Shown: positions 55,983 to 64,000, counted from the stretch's first letter. The stretch: 64,000 nt of DNA from CALXCT01 sp964422185 (GCA_964422185.1 CAYRAG010000002.1:17945-81944), one strand, 5' to 3'. The notes: a model not told the origin generated them from the letters alone. Program-made: numbers and translations.

Positions 55983-57374
55983 TTATTCAAGGAATCCCTT
56001 GTAGTGGCGCATGAGCATCTGAGCCTCCAGCTGTTTCACGGTCTCCAGCGCGACGCCGACCACGATGATGACGGAGGTGCCGCCGATGGCCAGGGAGCGG
56101 TAGCCGAAGATGTTGCCGGTGATGATGGGGGCGATGGCGACCACGGACAGGAACAGCGCACCGAACATGGTGATCTTGTTGAGCACCTTGCTGATGAAGT
56201 CCGCAGTGGGCTTGCCGGGCCGGAAGCCCGGGATGAAGCCGCCGTTCTTTTTCAGATTGTTCGCCACCTCAATGGGATTGAACTGAATCGTGGCGTAGAA
56301 GTAACTGAAGAATACGATGAGCAGGAAATACACGATCATGTAGACAATGCCGGATGTGTCAAATATCCTCAGGAAGGTGTTCCAGCCGCTTCCCGGCACC
56401 TGCGCCGACGGCACGAACGCGCCGATGGTGGCCGGCAGGGACGCGATGGACTGCGCGAAGATGATGGGCATGACGCCGGACATATTCACTTTCATGGGGA
56501 TATGGCTGCTCTGGCCGCCGTACATCTTCCGGCCTACCACCCGCTTGGCGTACTGCACGGTAATCCGGCGCTCGGAGTTGTAGATGAAGACAATCAGAAC
56601 CACCAGGGCCAGCATGAGAACAATAATGATGGGGATCATCCACGGGGCCAGCGTGACCCGGTCCAGGGCGGCCTGCGCCTCCTCCAGGGTGGCGTATCCG
56701 TAGAGGGACTGCCAGCTCTCCGCGGTGAGGGTTCCGGCGCGGACGGCGGACCAGTAGCTGACGCCGTGGATCATGTCCTGAATCATCTGCGGGAACCGGG
56801 ACACGATGCCGGCGAACAGGATAATGGAGATGCCGTTTCCGATGCCGAACTCCGTGATCTGCTCGCCCAGCCACATGACAAAGGCGGAGCCCGCGGTGAA
56901 CGACAGGATGATCACGATGGCGGCCCAGACGCTGGGCAGCCCGCCGGGATCGACCATTCCGTTGTGGTTGACCAGGGTGTAGTATCCGAAGCCCTGAACC
57001 AGGGCGATACCCACGGTGGTGTAGCGGGTGATGGCCGCGATCTTCTTGCGGCCCTCCTCGCCGCCGTCGCGGGCCATCCGCTCCAGGGGAGGAATGGCCA
57101 CGGTCAGCAGCTGGATGATGATGGAGCTGTTGATGTACGGCTGCACGCCCAGCGCAAACACGGTGGCGTAGCTGAACGCGGTGCCGGCCATGGCGTTCAT
57201 CAGGCCCAGGATCGTGCCGCTCTGGCTGGCCAGGTACTGGCCCAGCGCCTCGGAGTCAATAAAGGGGACAGGCACGGCGGAGCCCAGTCGGAAGATCAGC
57301 AGAATGAAGACGGTAAACAGGATCTTTTTCCGCAGCTCTGGAATCCTCCAGGCGTTACGGATGGTTTCAAACAT
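55983..57374 (-). CDS. secY: Protein translocase subunit SecY
   Basis: 463 residues with ten membrane helices. FRLGSAVPVPFID in the first segment, GIGNGISIILFAGI, RRITVQYAKRVVG and IQFNPIEVANNLKKNGGFIPG are all SecY marks. Core channel of the Sec system. Three bases separate it from rplO. Confidence 0.98.
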   Translation of the reverse strand: MFETIRNAWRIPELRKKILFTVFILLIFRLGSAVPVPFIDSEALGQYLASQSGTILGLMNAMAGTAFSYATVFALGVQPYINSSIIIQLLTVAIPPLERMARDGGEEGRKKIAAITRYTTVGIALVQGFGYYTLVNHNGMVDPGGLPSVWAAIVIILSFTAGSAFVMWLGEQITEFGIGNGISIILFAGIVSRFPQMIQDMIHGVSYWSAVRAGTLTAESWQSLYGYATLEEAQAALDRVTLAPWMIPIIIVLMLALVVLIVFIYNSERRITVQYAKRVVGRKMYGGQSSHIPMKVNMSGVMPIIFAQSIASLPATIGAFVPSAQVPGSGWNTFLRIFDTSGIVYMIVYFLLIVFFSYFYATIQFNPIEVANNLKKNGGFIPGFRPGKPTADFISKVLNKITMFGALFLSVVAIAPIITGNIFGYRSLAIGGTSVIIVVGVALETVKQLEAQMLMRHYKGFLE

Positions 57375-57376
57375 GA

Positions 57377-57817
57377 TCAGACCACCTCCGCCTTACCGCC
57401 TGCAGCCTCGATCTTTTCCTTGGCAGAGGCAGAGAAGGCGGAAGCCTGGACAGTCAGCTTTTTCGTGATATTCCCGCTGCCCAGCACCTTGACGCCGTAC
57501 TCGCACCTGGAAAGCACGCCCTTGTCCAGCATGGCGCGGGCGTCCACGACATCGCCGTCCTCAAACCGGTTCAGAGCGGCGACATTGACCGCCTCCAGCC
57601 GCCTGGCGAAGATATTGTTGAAGCCGCGCTTGGGCAGGCGGCGAGCCAGAGGCATCTGTCCGCCTTCGAAGCCGATCCGCACACCGCCGCCGGAGCGGGC
57701 TTTCTGGCCCTTGTGACCGCGGCCCGCGGTCTTGCCGTTACCGGAACCGGCGCCGCGGCCCTTGCGGTAGTTCTGCCTGTGAGAGCCGGGGGCGGGGGAC
57801 AGTTCATGCAAATTCAT
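57377..57817 (-). CDS. rplO: Ribosomal protein uL15
   Basis: 146 residues. MNLHELSPAPGSHRQNYRKG, then the Gly-rich RGAGSGNGKTAGRGHKGQKA and EGGQMPLARRLPKRGF. Late-assembly 50S protein just before secY. Confidence 0.98.
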   Translation of the reverse strand: MNLHELSPAPGSHRQNYRKGRGAGSGNGKTAGRGHKGQKARSGGGVRIGFEGGQMPLARRLPKRGFNNIFARRLEAVNVAALNRFEDGDVVDARAMLDKGVLSRCEYGVKVLGSGNITKKLTVQASAFSASAKEKIEAAGGKAEVV

Positions 57818-57834
57818 GTGACATACCTCCTGAC

Positions 57835-58017
57835 TTACTGTTCCTCGGTCACCTGGAGCAGATAACCGATATGGGCGATCTTGCCGCGGGTGGCCTCGTT
57901 GTCAGGCTGCACGGTGGTATCGCCGATCTTGCGCAGGCCAAGAGACTCCGCAGTCGCCTTGTGTCTGGCGATGCGGCCGTTCAGGCTCTTGACCAGTTTA
58001 ATGTTCAGATTCGCCAT
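57835..58017 (-). CDS. rpmD: Ribosomal protein uL30
   Basis: 60 residues from ATG at 58017 after AAGGAGG. NIKLVKSLNGRIARHKATAE with LGLRKIGDTTV is the family core. The open frame to 58155 overlaps rpsE and is not used. Confidence 0.96.
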   Translation of the reverse strand: MANLNIKLVKSLNGRIARHKATAESLGLRKIGDTTVQPDNEATRGKIAHIGYLLQVTEEQ

Positions 58018-58031
58018 GATGAACGACCTCC

Positions 58032-58532
58032 TTAACCCAGGATCTCTTCCACGCTCTTGCCGCGGACGCGGGCCACTTCTTCCGGGCCGCGCAGCGCCTT
58101 CAGACCGGCAAAGGTCGCGGCGACGACATTGGCGGGCGTGTTGGAGCGCAGGCACTTGGTGCGGATGTCCTTGATGCCGGCCGCCTCCATAATGGCGCGG
58201 ACGGGACCGCCGGCGATGACGCCGGTACCGGCGGCAGCGGGCTTGAGCAGCACGCGGCCGGCGCCGAACTCGCCGATAATCTCATGGGGGATGGTGGATC
58301 CGGACATGGTGATGGTGACCATGTTCTTTCTGGCGTCTTCCAGACCCTTCCGGATGGCCTCAGGCACCTCGGCGGCCTTCCCCAGGCCGTAGCCGACCTT
58401 GCCCTTGCCGTCGCCCACGACGACGAGGGCGGAGAACTTCATGACACGGCCGCCTTTTACGGTCTTGGAAACGCGGTTGAGCGAGACCACTTTCTCAATG
58501 TACTCGCTGGGTTCTTTCTCAAATCTGGGCAT
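58032..58532 (-). CDS. rpsE: Ribosomal protein uS5
   Basis: 166 residues. RVSKTVKGGRVMKFSALVVV, GYGLGKAAEVPEAIRKG and GTGVIAGGPVRAIMEAAGI are diagnostic. 30S protein acting in decoding accuracy. Confidence 0.98.
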   Translation of the reverse strand: MPRFEKEPSEYIEKVVSLNRVSKTVKGGRVMKFSALVVVGDGKGKVGYGLGKAAEVPEAIRKGLEDARKNMVTITMSGSTIPHEIIGEFGAGRVLLKPAAAGTGVIAGGPVRAIMEAAGIKDIRTKCLRSNTPANVVAATFAGLKALRGPEEVARVRGKSVEEILG

Positions 58533-58551
58533 AGTTTCGTTTCCTCCTCCC

Positions 58552-58911
58552 TCAGAACTGCAGGCCGCCCTCGCGGGCGCCGTCGGCCAGCGCTTTCACG
58601 CGGCCGTGGTACACATAGCCGCCGCGGTCGAACACGACGGTCTCGATGCCTTTGGCTTTCGCACGCTCGGCCACGGTCTGGCCGACCAGCCTGGCGGCAT
58701 CGGTCTTGGTACCCTCGCAGGAGAAGTCCTTCTCCAGGGAAGAAGCGGAGACCAGGGTCACGCCGTTCACATCGTCGATGACCTGGGCGTAGATGTTGGT
58801 CTCACTGCGGAACACATTCAGACGGGGGCGCTCCGGCGTGCCGGAAATCTTGGCGCGCACACGCTTGTGGCGCATGAGACGCTGGGAACGGGTATCAGGT
58901 CTTTTGATCAT
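58552..58911 (-). CDS. rplR: Ribosomal protein uL18
   Basis: 119 residues. RRHKRVRAKISGTPERPRL-type start (RHKRVRAKISGTPERPRLNV), YAQVIDDVNGVTLVSAS, FDRGGYVYHGRVKALADGAR. Binds 5S rRNA. Confidence 0.98.
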   Translation of the reverse strand: MIKRPDTRSQRLMRHKRVRAKISGTPERPRLNVFRSETNIYAQVIDDVNGVTLVSASSLEKDFSCEGTKTDAARLVGQTVAERAKAKGIETVVFDRGGYVYHGRVKALADGAREGGLQF

Positions 58912-58925
58912 TGTGGCACACCTCC

Positions 58926-59471
58926 TTACTTCTTGGCGCCGGTCTTGCCGACCTTGCGGCGGATAACCTCGTCGGTATACTTAATGCCCTTGCCCTTGTA
59001 AGGCTCAGGCGGACGCTTCTGTCTCAGATCAGCGGCGAACTGGCCGACTTTCTGCTTGTCGGGGCCGCTGACGATGATCTTGTTGGGAGTGGGGGCCTCG
59101 ATGGTGATGCCGTCGGTCTCCTCCACCACCACCTGGTGGGAGTAGCCCAGGTTCATGACCAGCTTGTTGCCCTCCTTGGACACACGGTAGCCGACGCCGT
59201 TGACATCCAGCTCTTTCCTGAAGCCCTCCGTCACGCCCACCACCATGTTGTGCAGCAGGCTGCGGGTCAGACCGTGCAGCGCACGGTTCTCCTTCAGATC
59301 ATTGGGGCGTTTGACATGGAGCTCAGCGCCCTCCAGGGTGATCTCCATGTTGGGGTGGAACTGCTGGGTCAGGGTGCCTTTGGGGCCCTTCACCGTCACC
59401 ACATTGCCGTCCGCAATCTGTACTTCCACACCGGCGGGGATGGCGACAGGAGCTCTACCAATTCTTGACAT
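58926..59471 (-). CDS. rplF: Ribosomal protein uL6
   Basis: 181 residues. MSRIGRAPVAIPAGVEV start, VTVKGPKGTLTQ, and GPDKQKVGQFAADLRQKRPP with PYKGKGIKY at the C-terminus. Confidence 0.98.
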   Translation of the reverse strand: MSRIGRAPVAIPAGVEVQIADGNVVTVKGPKGTLTQQFHPNMEITLEGAELHVKRPNDLKENRALHGLTRSLLHNMVVGVTEGFRKELDVNGVGYRVSKEGNKLVMNLGYSHQVVVEETDGITIEAPTPNKIIVSGPDKQKVGQFAADLRQKRPPEPYKGKGIKYTDEVIRRKVGKTGAKK

Positions 59472-59485
59472 TCCTATGACCCTCC

Positions 59486-59884
59486 TTACCAGATAAACGC
59501 CAGGACCTCACCGCCGACATGGGCCGCACGCGCGGCTTTGTCGGTCATGACGCCCTTCGAGGTGGATACGATTGCGACACCCAGGCCGCGCAGCACGCGG
59601 GGCAGCTCGTCGGCGCCGGCATAGACGCGCAGACCGGGCTTGGACACCCGGCGGAGACCGGTGAGCACCTTCTCCTTGCCGGGACCGTATTTCAGGGTAA
59701 TGCGAATCACGCCCTGAGCGCCGTCATCAATGAGCTGGAAGCTCTTGATATAGCCCTCATCCAGCAGGATCTGGGCGATGGCCTTCTTCATGTTGGAAGC
59801 GGGGACATCCACCGTGTCATGCTTGGCGTTGTTCGCGTTGCGGATGCGGGTGAGCATATCCGCAATAGGATCGGTGATTTGCAT
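59486..59884 (-). CDS. rpsH: Ribosomal protein uS8
   Basis: 132 residues from ATG at 59884 with ATAGGAGGTAAAAATCGT upstream (frame open to 60121 through the leader). MQITDPIADMLTRIRNAN, PASNMKKAIAQILLDEGYIK, and the C-terminal VSTSKGVMTDKAAR. In many bacteria it represses its own operon by binding mRNA. Here it is the first gene after an internal promoter. Confidence 0.98.
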   Translation of the reverse strand: MQITDPIADMLTRIRNANNAKHDTVDVPASNMKKAIAQILLDEGYIKSFQLIDDGAQGVIRITLKYGPGKEKVLTGLRRVSKPGLRVYAGADELPRVLRGLGVAIVSTSKGVMTDKAARAAHVGGEVLAFIW

Positions 59885-60122
59885 ACGATTTTTACCTCCT
59901 ATCAAGATTACGGGAACATCCCGTACAGACGGAAAGGTATCGGAGAGTAGGCAAAAGGACTGCTCCGACCTGTTATCCGCCGTTTCCCGCGCCGGGGGAC
60001 CAGATCGCGGCGCGACGCCGCGATTCCCGCGCCGGGACGGAGATGCCGGCTCCATCCGGGAGCGGGGAACAGCCGCGCGCCCCGGACACCTGTCCGGGGA
60101 CGGAGTTTTTCCGTTGCGCAAC
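59885..60122 (-). promoter_or_regulatory. Structured leader inside the spc operon, before rpsH
   Basis: About 238 nt from the internal promoter to rpsH. Minus-strand hairpins include a perfect CCCCGGACA/TGTCCGGGG (60099-60080), a GCGGCGTCGCGCCGC fold and CGGGATGTTCCCG close to the ribosome site. Neighbouring gaps in this supercluster are mostly 10-80 bases. A ribosomal-protein-binding leader (S8 is the obvious candidate) is plausible, not shown. Confidence 0.5.
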
Positions 60123-60128
60123 TGAACA

Positions 60129-60157
60129 ATTATACCGCGCCAGGCCCTTTTTCACAA
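60129..60157 (-). promoter_or_regulatory. Internal promoter upstream of rpsH
   Basis: Minus strand TTGTGA (60157-60152), 17 bases, TATAAT (60134-60129). Start near 60122. Confidence 0.75.
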
Positions 60158-60195
60158 GGAATTCCGGGCCCGCACACACGGCTGCGTGGACAGTA

Positions 60196-60228
60196 TTTTC
60201 AGGAAGGAGCCGTCTTCAGACTCCTTCC
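60196..60228 (-). terminator. Weak terminator-like hairpin after rpsN
   Basis: Minus strand GGAAGGAG / CTCCTTCC, then TGAAAATA. The T-tract is poor; partial termination between rpsN and the internal promoter is possible. Confidence 0.4.
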
Positions 60229-60243
60229 CGAAACCTGTTGTGT

Positions 60244-60429
60244 TTACCAGGAAGCTTTCTTCACGCCCGGGATCTGGCCCTTGTACGCCAGCTCGCGGAA
60301 GCAGATGCGGCAGACGCCGTAGTCGCGCAGATACGCGTGGGGACGGCCGCACAGCTTGCAGCGGTTATAGTAGCGGGTGGAGTACTTCGGGGGCCGCTGC
60401 TGCTTCAGGATCATCGATTTCTTCGCCAT
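60244..60429 (-). CDS. rpsN: Ribosomal protein uS14, zinc type
   Basis: 61 residues, the short zinc-binding form (rpsZ type). MAKKSMILKQQRPPKY and CKLCGRPHAYLRDYGVCRIC with two CxxC pairs. Confidence 0.98.
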   Translation of the reverse strand: MAKKSMILKQQRPPKYSTRYYNRCKLCGRPHAYLRDYGVCRICFRELAYKGQIPGVKKASW

Positions 60430-60442
60430 GTCCGTATCCTCC

Positions 60443-60997
60443 TCAACCAGCAAAGGGGGCGCCGATGAGCTTGAGCATCTCCCGGCCCTCCTCATCCGTG
60501 TTGGCGGTTGTGCAGATCACAACATCCAGGCCGCGGATCTTGTCAATCTTGTCGTACTCGATCTCCGGGAAGATCAGCTGCTCTCTCACGCCCAGGGCAT
60601 AGTTGCCGTGGCCGTCGAACGCGTCCGGATTGATGCCGCGGAAGTCGCGGACACGGGGCAGCGCCACATTGAACAGGCGGTCCAGGAACTCCCACATCTT
60701 GTCGCCGCGCAGGGTGACTTTCGCGCCGATGGGCATGCCCTCGCGCAGCTTGAAGTTTGCCACGGACTTTTTGGCTTTCGTGATGACGGCCTTCTGGCCG
60801 GTGATGGTGGTCAGGTCGCGGACCACATTGTCCAGAACCTTGGGATTCTCCCGGGCCTCGCTGCAGCCGACATTGACGACGATCTTCTCCAGCCTGGGGA
60901 TCTGCATCGTGGACTTGTAGCCGAACTTCTGCATCAGAGCAGGAGCGACATCGGCCAGATACTTCGCCTTCAGGTTGGGAACCTTTTTCTCAGGCAT
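60443..60997 (-). CDS. rplE: Ribosomal protein uL5
   Basis: 184 residues; ATG at 60997 after GGAGGAG. IPRLEKIVVNVGCSEA, TGQKAVITKAKKSVANFKLR, IFPEIEYDKIDKIRGLDV. Binds 5S rRNA and contacts P-site tRNA. Confidence 0.98.
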   Translation of the reverse strand: MPEKKVPNLKAKYLADVAPALMQKFGYKSTMQIPRLEKIVVNVGCSEARENPKVLDNVVRDLTTITGQKAVITKAKKSVANFKLREGMPIGAKVTLRGDKMWEFLDRLFNVALPRVRDFRGINPDAFDGHGNYALGVREQLIFPEIEYDKIDKIRGLDVVICTTANTDEEGREMLKLIGAPFAG

Positions 60998-61016
60998 TCG
61001 TGACTCCTCCTCTTTC

Positions 61017-61334
61017 TCAGATCTCCGCGCCGCACTTCTTGCAGACACGGACCTTGCTGCCGTCCGCGAGCATCTTGTGCGCCGGACGGGTGGGCTTGTT
61101 GCACTTGGGGCAGACGCGCTGCACCTTGCAGGCGTAGATGGGCGCCTCTTTCTTGATGATGCCGCCCTGCTCGCCCTGCTGGCGCGGCTTCGTGTGGCGG
61201 GAGACCAGGTTGATCTTCTCCACCACGACCTTGCCCTCGGACGGGATGACCTGCAGAACCTTGCCCTGCCTGCCTCTGTCCTTGCCGGACAGGACGATGA
61301 CCTGATCGCCCTTCCTGATACTCATCTTCTTCAT
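61017..61334 (-). CDS. rplX: Ribosomal protein uL24
   Basis: 105 residues; ATG at 61334 after GGGGGTG (another ATG three codons later is possible). KOW start KGDQVIVLSGKDRGRQGKV; C-terminal CPKC and CKKC zinc ribbon (VCPKCNKPTR, VCKKCGAEI). Confidence 0.97.
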   Translation of the reverse strand: MKKMSIRKGDQVIVLSGKDRGRQGKVLQVIPSEGKVVVEKINLVSRHTKPRQQGEQGGIIKKEAPIYACKVQRVCPKCNKPTRPAHKMLADGSKVRVCKKCGAEI

Positions 61335-61347
61335 CGCAGGCACCCCC

Positions 61348-61716
61348 TTACAGTACTTCGGGAGCCAGGGACAGGATCTTCATGTAATCCTTGTCGCGCA
61401 GCTCGCGGGCCACCGGCCCAAAGATACGGGTGCCGCGGGGGTTCTGGTCGTCGCGGATGAGCACGGCGGCGTTCTCGTCAAACCGGAGATAGGATCCGTC
61501 CGCCCGGCGCACGCCCTTGGCGGAGCGGACGATGACGGCTCTGACGACCTCGCCTTTCTTGACCTGGCCGCCGGGCTGCACTTTCCGCACGGATGCCACG
61601 ACCACATCGCCGATGTTGCCGTACTTCCGCTTGGAGCCGCCCAGGATGCGGATGGTCTTGAGCTCCTTGGCGCCGGTATTATCGGCAACCTTCAGATAGG
61701 TTTCTTCCTGAATCAT
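61348..61716 (-). CDS. rplN: Ribosomal protein uL14
   Basis: 122 residues, standard size. MIQEETYLKVADNTGAKELK, VVRAVIVRSAKGVRRADGSY, GTRIFGPVARELRDKDYMKI. Sits at the subunit interface. Confidence 0.98.
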   Translation of the reverse strand: MIQEETYLKVADNTGAKELKTIRILGGSKRKYGNIGDVVVASVRKVQPGGQVKKGEVVRAVIVRSAKGVRRADGSYLRFDENAAVLIRDDQNPRGTRIFGPVARELRDKDYMKILSLAPEVL

Positions 61717-61728
61717 ACTGGCACCTCC

Positions 61729-61989
61729 TTACTTGGCCTTCTCGAGGATCTCCACCACGCGCCAGCGCTTGTCCCTGGAAAGGGGACGGGTCTCCATGAC
61801 GCGGACACGGTCGCCGACGCCGCACTGGTTGAGTTCATCGTGGGCCTTGAGCTTGTATGTTCTCTTTACGATCTTCTTGTACAGGGGATGGGCCACGCGG
61901 TCGGCGATGGCGACCACCACGGTCTTGTCCATCTTGTCCGAAACCACCAGGCCGACTCTGGTTTTGCGGGAAGAAGTTCTGTTGTCCAT
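61729..61989 (-). CDS. rpsQ: Ribosomal protein uS17
   Basis: 86 residues. KTRVGLVVSDKMDKTVVVAI and the signature RVRVMETRPLSRDKRWRVVE. Confidence 0.98.
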   Translation of the reverse strand: MDNRTSSRKTRVGLVVSDKMDKTVVVAIADRVAHPLYKKIVKRTYKLKAHDELNQCGVGDRVRVMETRPLSRDKRWRVVEILEKAK

Positions 61990-62007
61990 AGCCTAGGTTC
62001 CTCCTTC

Positions 62008-62205
62008 TTATCGGCCTGCGAGCTGCTGCTCACGAATGACGGTTTTCACGCGGGCGATGTCCCTCTTGACCTCCGTGATGCGCACGGGGTTCTCCAGCTT
62101 GTTCGTGGCGTACTGAAGGCGCAGGTTGAACAGATCCTTTTTCAGATCCGTCAGCTTCGACTCCAGCTCTGCCTCGGAGAGCTTCCGGAATTCACTAGCC
62201 TTCAT
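62008..62205 (-). CDS. rpmC: Ribosomal protein uL29
   Basis: 65 residues. MKASEFRKLSEAELESKLTD, KDLFNLRLQYATNKLENP, KRDIARVKTVIRE. Overlaps rplP by four bases (ATGA). Confidence 0.98.
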   Translation of the reverse strand: MKASEFRKLSEAELESKLTDLKKDLFNLRLQYATNKLENPVRITEVKRDIARVKTVIREQQLAGR

Positions 62206-62636
62206 TCCGCTTCACCACCGTTCTCAGTCTCTTCGCGCCTGATGATCCTGCACTTGACGGGCAGCTTGTAGCTGGCCAGACGCAGGGCCTCCACGGCCAT
62301 GTCGTCCGGAATGCCGCCGATCTCAAACATCACGCGGCCGGGTTTCACCACGGAGACCCAGTACTCCGGGGAGCCCTTGCCGGAGCCCATACGGGTCTCC
62401 GCGGGCTTCTGCGTCACGGGCTTGTCGGGGAAAATCTTAATCCAGACCTGGCCGCCGCGCCGGGTGTGGCGGGTCATGGCGATACGGGCAGCCTCAATCT
62501 GGTTGCTCGTGATCCAGGCGGGCTCTGTCGCCTGCAGGCCGTAATCGCCGTATGTCACGGTGTTGCCGCGGGTTGCCTTGCCGGTCATGCGGCCGCGGTG
62601 CACACGGCGGTATTTTACTCTCTTCGGGAGAAGCAT
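62202..62636 (-). CDS. rplP: Ribosomal protein uL16
   Basis: 144 residues. MLLPKRVKYRRVHRGRMTGK, IEAARIAMTRHTRRGGQVWI, RMGSGKGSPEYWVSVVKPGR. Its start shares a base with the rpsC stop (TAATG). Confidence 0.98.
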   Translation of the reverse strand: MLLPKRVKYRRVHRGRMTGKATRGNTVTYGDYGLQATEPAWITSNQIEAARIAMTRHTRRGGQVWIKIFPDKPVTQKPAETRMGSGKGSPEYWVSVVKPGRVMFEIGGIPDDMAVEALRLASYKLPVKCRIIRREETENGGEAE

Positions 62637-63469
62637 TAGCGGGAGCCTCCTTCCTTGGGAGCGCCGGGCCCGTTGTTGGGCCTGGGCCCGCGGTTGTAAC
62701 CGCCGCCCTGTCCGTTGGGCCTGGGCCCGCGGTTATAGCCGCCGCCTCCGCGGCGGTCGCCGTCCCGGCGGTTGCGGCGGTCACGGCGCTCCTCGTAGGG
62801 CTTGCTGGTATCGATGGTGCGCGGCGTGGTGCGCAGGGTCTGGGTCAGGATCTCGCCCTTGTAGATCCACACTTTCACGCCGATGCGGCCGTAAGTGGTC
62901 GCGGCCTCGGCGAAGCCGTAGTCGATGTCGGCGCGCAGGGTCTGCAGGGGGATGGTGCCGTCATGATAGTGCTCCGTGCGTGCGATCTCGGCGCCGCCCA
63001 GACGCCCGGATGCGCAGGTCTTGATGCCGCGGGCGCCGCCGCGCATGGCGCGGCCCATGGCGTTCTTCATGGCCCGGCGGAATCCGATGCGCCGCTCCAG
63101 CTGCTGGGCGATGTTCTCCGCCACCAGCTGTGCGTTGGTATCGGGGTTCTTGACCTCGACGATGTTCAGGGAAACAGGCTTGCCGATCATCTTCTCCAGC
63201 CTGAGGCGGAGGGCCTCGATATCGGCGCCGCCCTTGCCGATGACCCGGCCGGGACGGGCGCAGTGCAGGTAGATGACCACCCGGTTGGCGTTGCGCTCAA
63301 TCTCGATCTGGGGGATTCCGGCGTCGTACAGCGTCTTCTTCAGATAATCGCGGATCTTCTTGTCCTCTACCAGCAGGTCGCCGACTTTGTCGTTCCTGGC
63401 GTACCAGCGGGAGTCCCAGTCCTTAATGACACCCACGCGGAACCCGTGGGGATTGACTTTCTGTCCCAT
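62636..63469 (-). CDS. rpsC: Ribosomal protein uS3, with Gly/Arg-rich tail
   Basis: 277 residues, longer than the usual 210-235. The KH and C-terminal domains are normal (MGQKVNPHGFRVGVIKDWDS, HCARPGRVIGKGGADIEALR, GRLGGAEIARTEHYHDGTIP). After about residue 220 a low-complexity tail rich in Arg, Gly, Asn and Pro follows, with GGGYNRGPRPN twice. Such tails occur in some Clostridia and Bacteroidetes; a function is not known. Confidence 0.97.
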   Translation of the reverse strand: MGQKVNPHGFRVGVIKDWDSRWYARNDKVGDLLVEDKKIRDYLKKTLYDAGIPQIEIERNANRVVIYLHCARPGRVIGKGGADIEALRLRLEKMIGKPVSLNIVEVKNPDTNAQLVAENIAQQLERRIGFRRAMKNAMGRAMRGGARGIKTCASGRLGGAEIARTEHYHDGTIPLQTLRADIDYGFAEAATTYGRIGVKVWIYKGEILTQTLRTTPRTIDTSKPYEERRDRRNRRDGDRRGGGGYNRGPRPNGQGGGYNRGPRPNNGPGAPKEGGSR

Positions 63470-63484
63470 ATTGTTCCTCCTCCC

Positions 63485-63817
63485 TTACCGCTCGCTCACC
63501 ACAACGGTGATGTGAGAGGTACGCTTGTTAATCCGGTAGGCGCGGCCCTGCGCCCGGGGCATCATCCTCTTGATGATGGGGCCGGGATTGGCGTAGGCGT
63601 CCAGCACATACAGCGAGGAGGTGTCCATCTGGTGGTTGTTCTCCGCGTTGGCCGCGGCGCTGTTGACCAGCTTGAGCAGCGGCTCCGCGGCGGCCTTGGG
63701 AGTCTGAGCCAGAATCGCCTGGGCAACGGGCAGATCCTTGCCCCGGATCAGATCGCAGACGATCTTCACCTTGCGGGGAGAGATGCGGATATATTTCGCG
63801 GTCGCTCTTGCTTCCAT
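63485..63817 (-). CDS. rplV: Ribosomal protein uL22
   Basis: 110 residues; ATG at 63817 after AAGGAGG. AKYIRISPRKVKIVCDLIRG, NSAAANAENNHQMD and PRAQGRAYRINKRTSHITVV. Its hairpin lines the exit tunnel. Confidence 0.98.
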   Translation of the reverse strand: MEARATAKYIRISPRKVKIVCDLIRGKDLPVAQAILAQTPKAAAEPLLKLVNSAAANAENNHQMDTSSLYVLDAYANPGPIIKRMMPRAQGRAYRINKRTSHITVVVSER

Positions 63818-63831
63818 TCTGTCTCTCCTCC

Positions 63832-64000
63832 TTACTTCGTGGTCTTGCTGCCCGCGTGGCCCCGGAAAGTACGGGTGGGGGCAAACTCGCCCAGCTTGTG
63901 TCCGACCATGTCCTCGGTCACATACACGGGAACATGCTTGCGGCCGTCATGCACAGCGAAGGTGTGTCCGACGAAAGAGGGGAAGATGGTGGAGGCGCGG
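63832..64000 (-). CDS. rpsS: Ribosomal protein uS19 (5' end beyond window)
   Basis: The last 55 codons are inside the window, ending at a TAA (63834-63832). They read STIFPSFVGHTFAVHDGRKH, PVYVTEDMVGHKLGEFAPTR and TFRGHAGSKTTK, the conserved C-terminal part of uS19. Confidence 0.97.
   Translation of the reverse strand, partial: RASTIFPSFVGHTFAVHDGRKHVPVYVTEDMVGHKLGEFAPTRTFRGHAGSKTTK

Noticed and set aside
1..64000. CRISPR arrays, tRNA or rRNA genes
   Set aside because: No regularly spaced repeats, no cloverleaf with TTCGA arm and no rRNA-like stretch were seen on reading both strands.

Overview
The window is a GC-rich chromosomal contig of a Gram-positive anaerobe. I read it as a member of the Clostridia, most likely an Oscillospiraceae-type gut bacterium. 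The reasons are the gene set (HemZ, XdhC family, C_GCAxxG_C_C protein, MATE pairs, SLH-domain protein, SpoVK-like AAA ATPase, zinc-type S14), strong AGGAGG ribosome binding sites, canonical sigma-A promoters with 17-base spacers, and frequent TTG starts. The assignment is inference; no rRNA gene is present. A run of exactly 100 N (15899-15998) is a scaffold join, so the order of genes across it is not proven by the sequence.

Region 1 (1-15.9 kb): a secreted transglutaminase-like protein (cut by the window edge), a membrane-anchored LysM/G5/M23 cell-wall peptidase with a long leader, a domain-swapped XdhC protein with a C_GCAxxG_C_C protein, Lon, a self-controlled TetR regulator, MnmG, two MATE exporters, a metallophosphoesterase, a GNAT acetyltransferase and Ogt. 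Region 2 (16-26.4 kb) is the most interesting part. An SpoVK/CbbX-like AAA ATPase carries a segment that looks like the C-terminal domain of RNA polymerase alpha. Behind its own promoter lies a short structured RNA with terminator and a tiny ORF. Divergent from it is an apparent molybdate/tungstate locus: a leader RNA with terminator, a lipoprotein-permease-ATPase importer of the BtuCDF/FecBCD type, a cytoplasmic fusion of a CRP-like sensor domain to a WtpA/ModA-like oxyanion-binding domain, a radical SAM protein of the tungsten-cofactor-oxidoreductase maturase type, and an old-yellow-enzyme/enoate-reductase-like flavoenzyme.

Region 3 (26.4-29.9 kb) is less GC-rich, with different codon use, and looks acquired: an SLH-anchored exported protein, a broken BIG2/RCC1-type surface protein and debris. 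Region 4 (29.9-41.5 kb) holds an MBL hydrolase, MgtE behind an attenuator-like leader, and a housekeeping operon recJ-relA-dtd-MBL-hemZ-uridine kinase-Mrp. Region 5 (41.8-50.8 kb) holds rpsF-ssb-rpsR, a small conserved-looking protein, a PEP/pyruvate-binding-domain protein, a lipid kinase, a membrane protein and serC-serA.

Region 6 (50.8-64 kb) is the S10-spc-alpha ribosomal protein supercluster on the minus strand, from rpsS (cut) to rplQ, in standard order and closed by a strong terminator. It is interrupted between rpsN and rpsH by about 360 bases with an internal promoter and a structured leader. Many long plus-strand open frames opposite these genes are GC-driven shadows and were left out.
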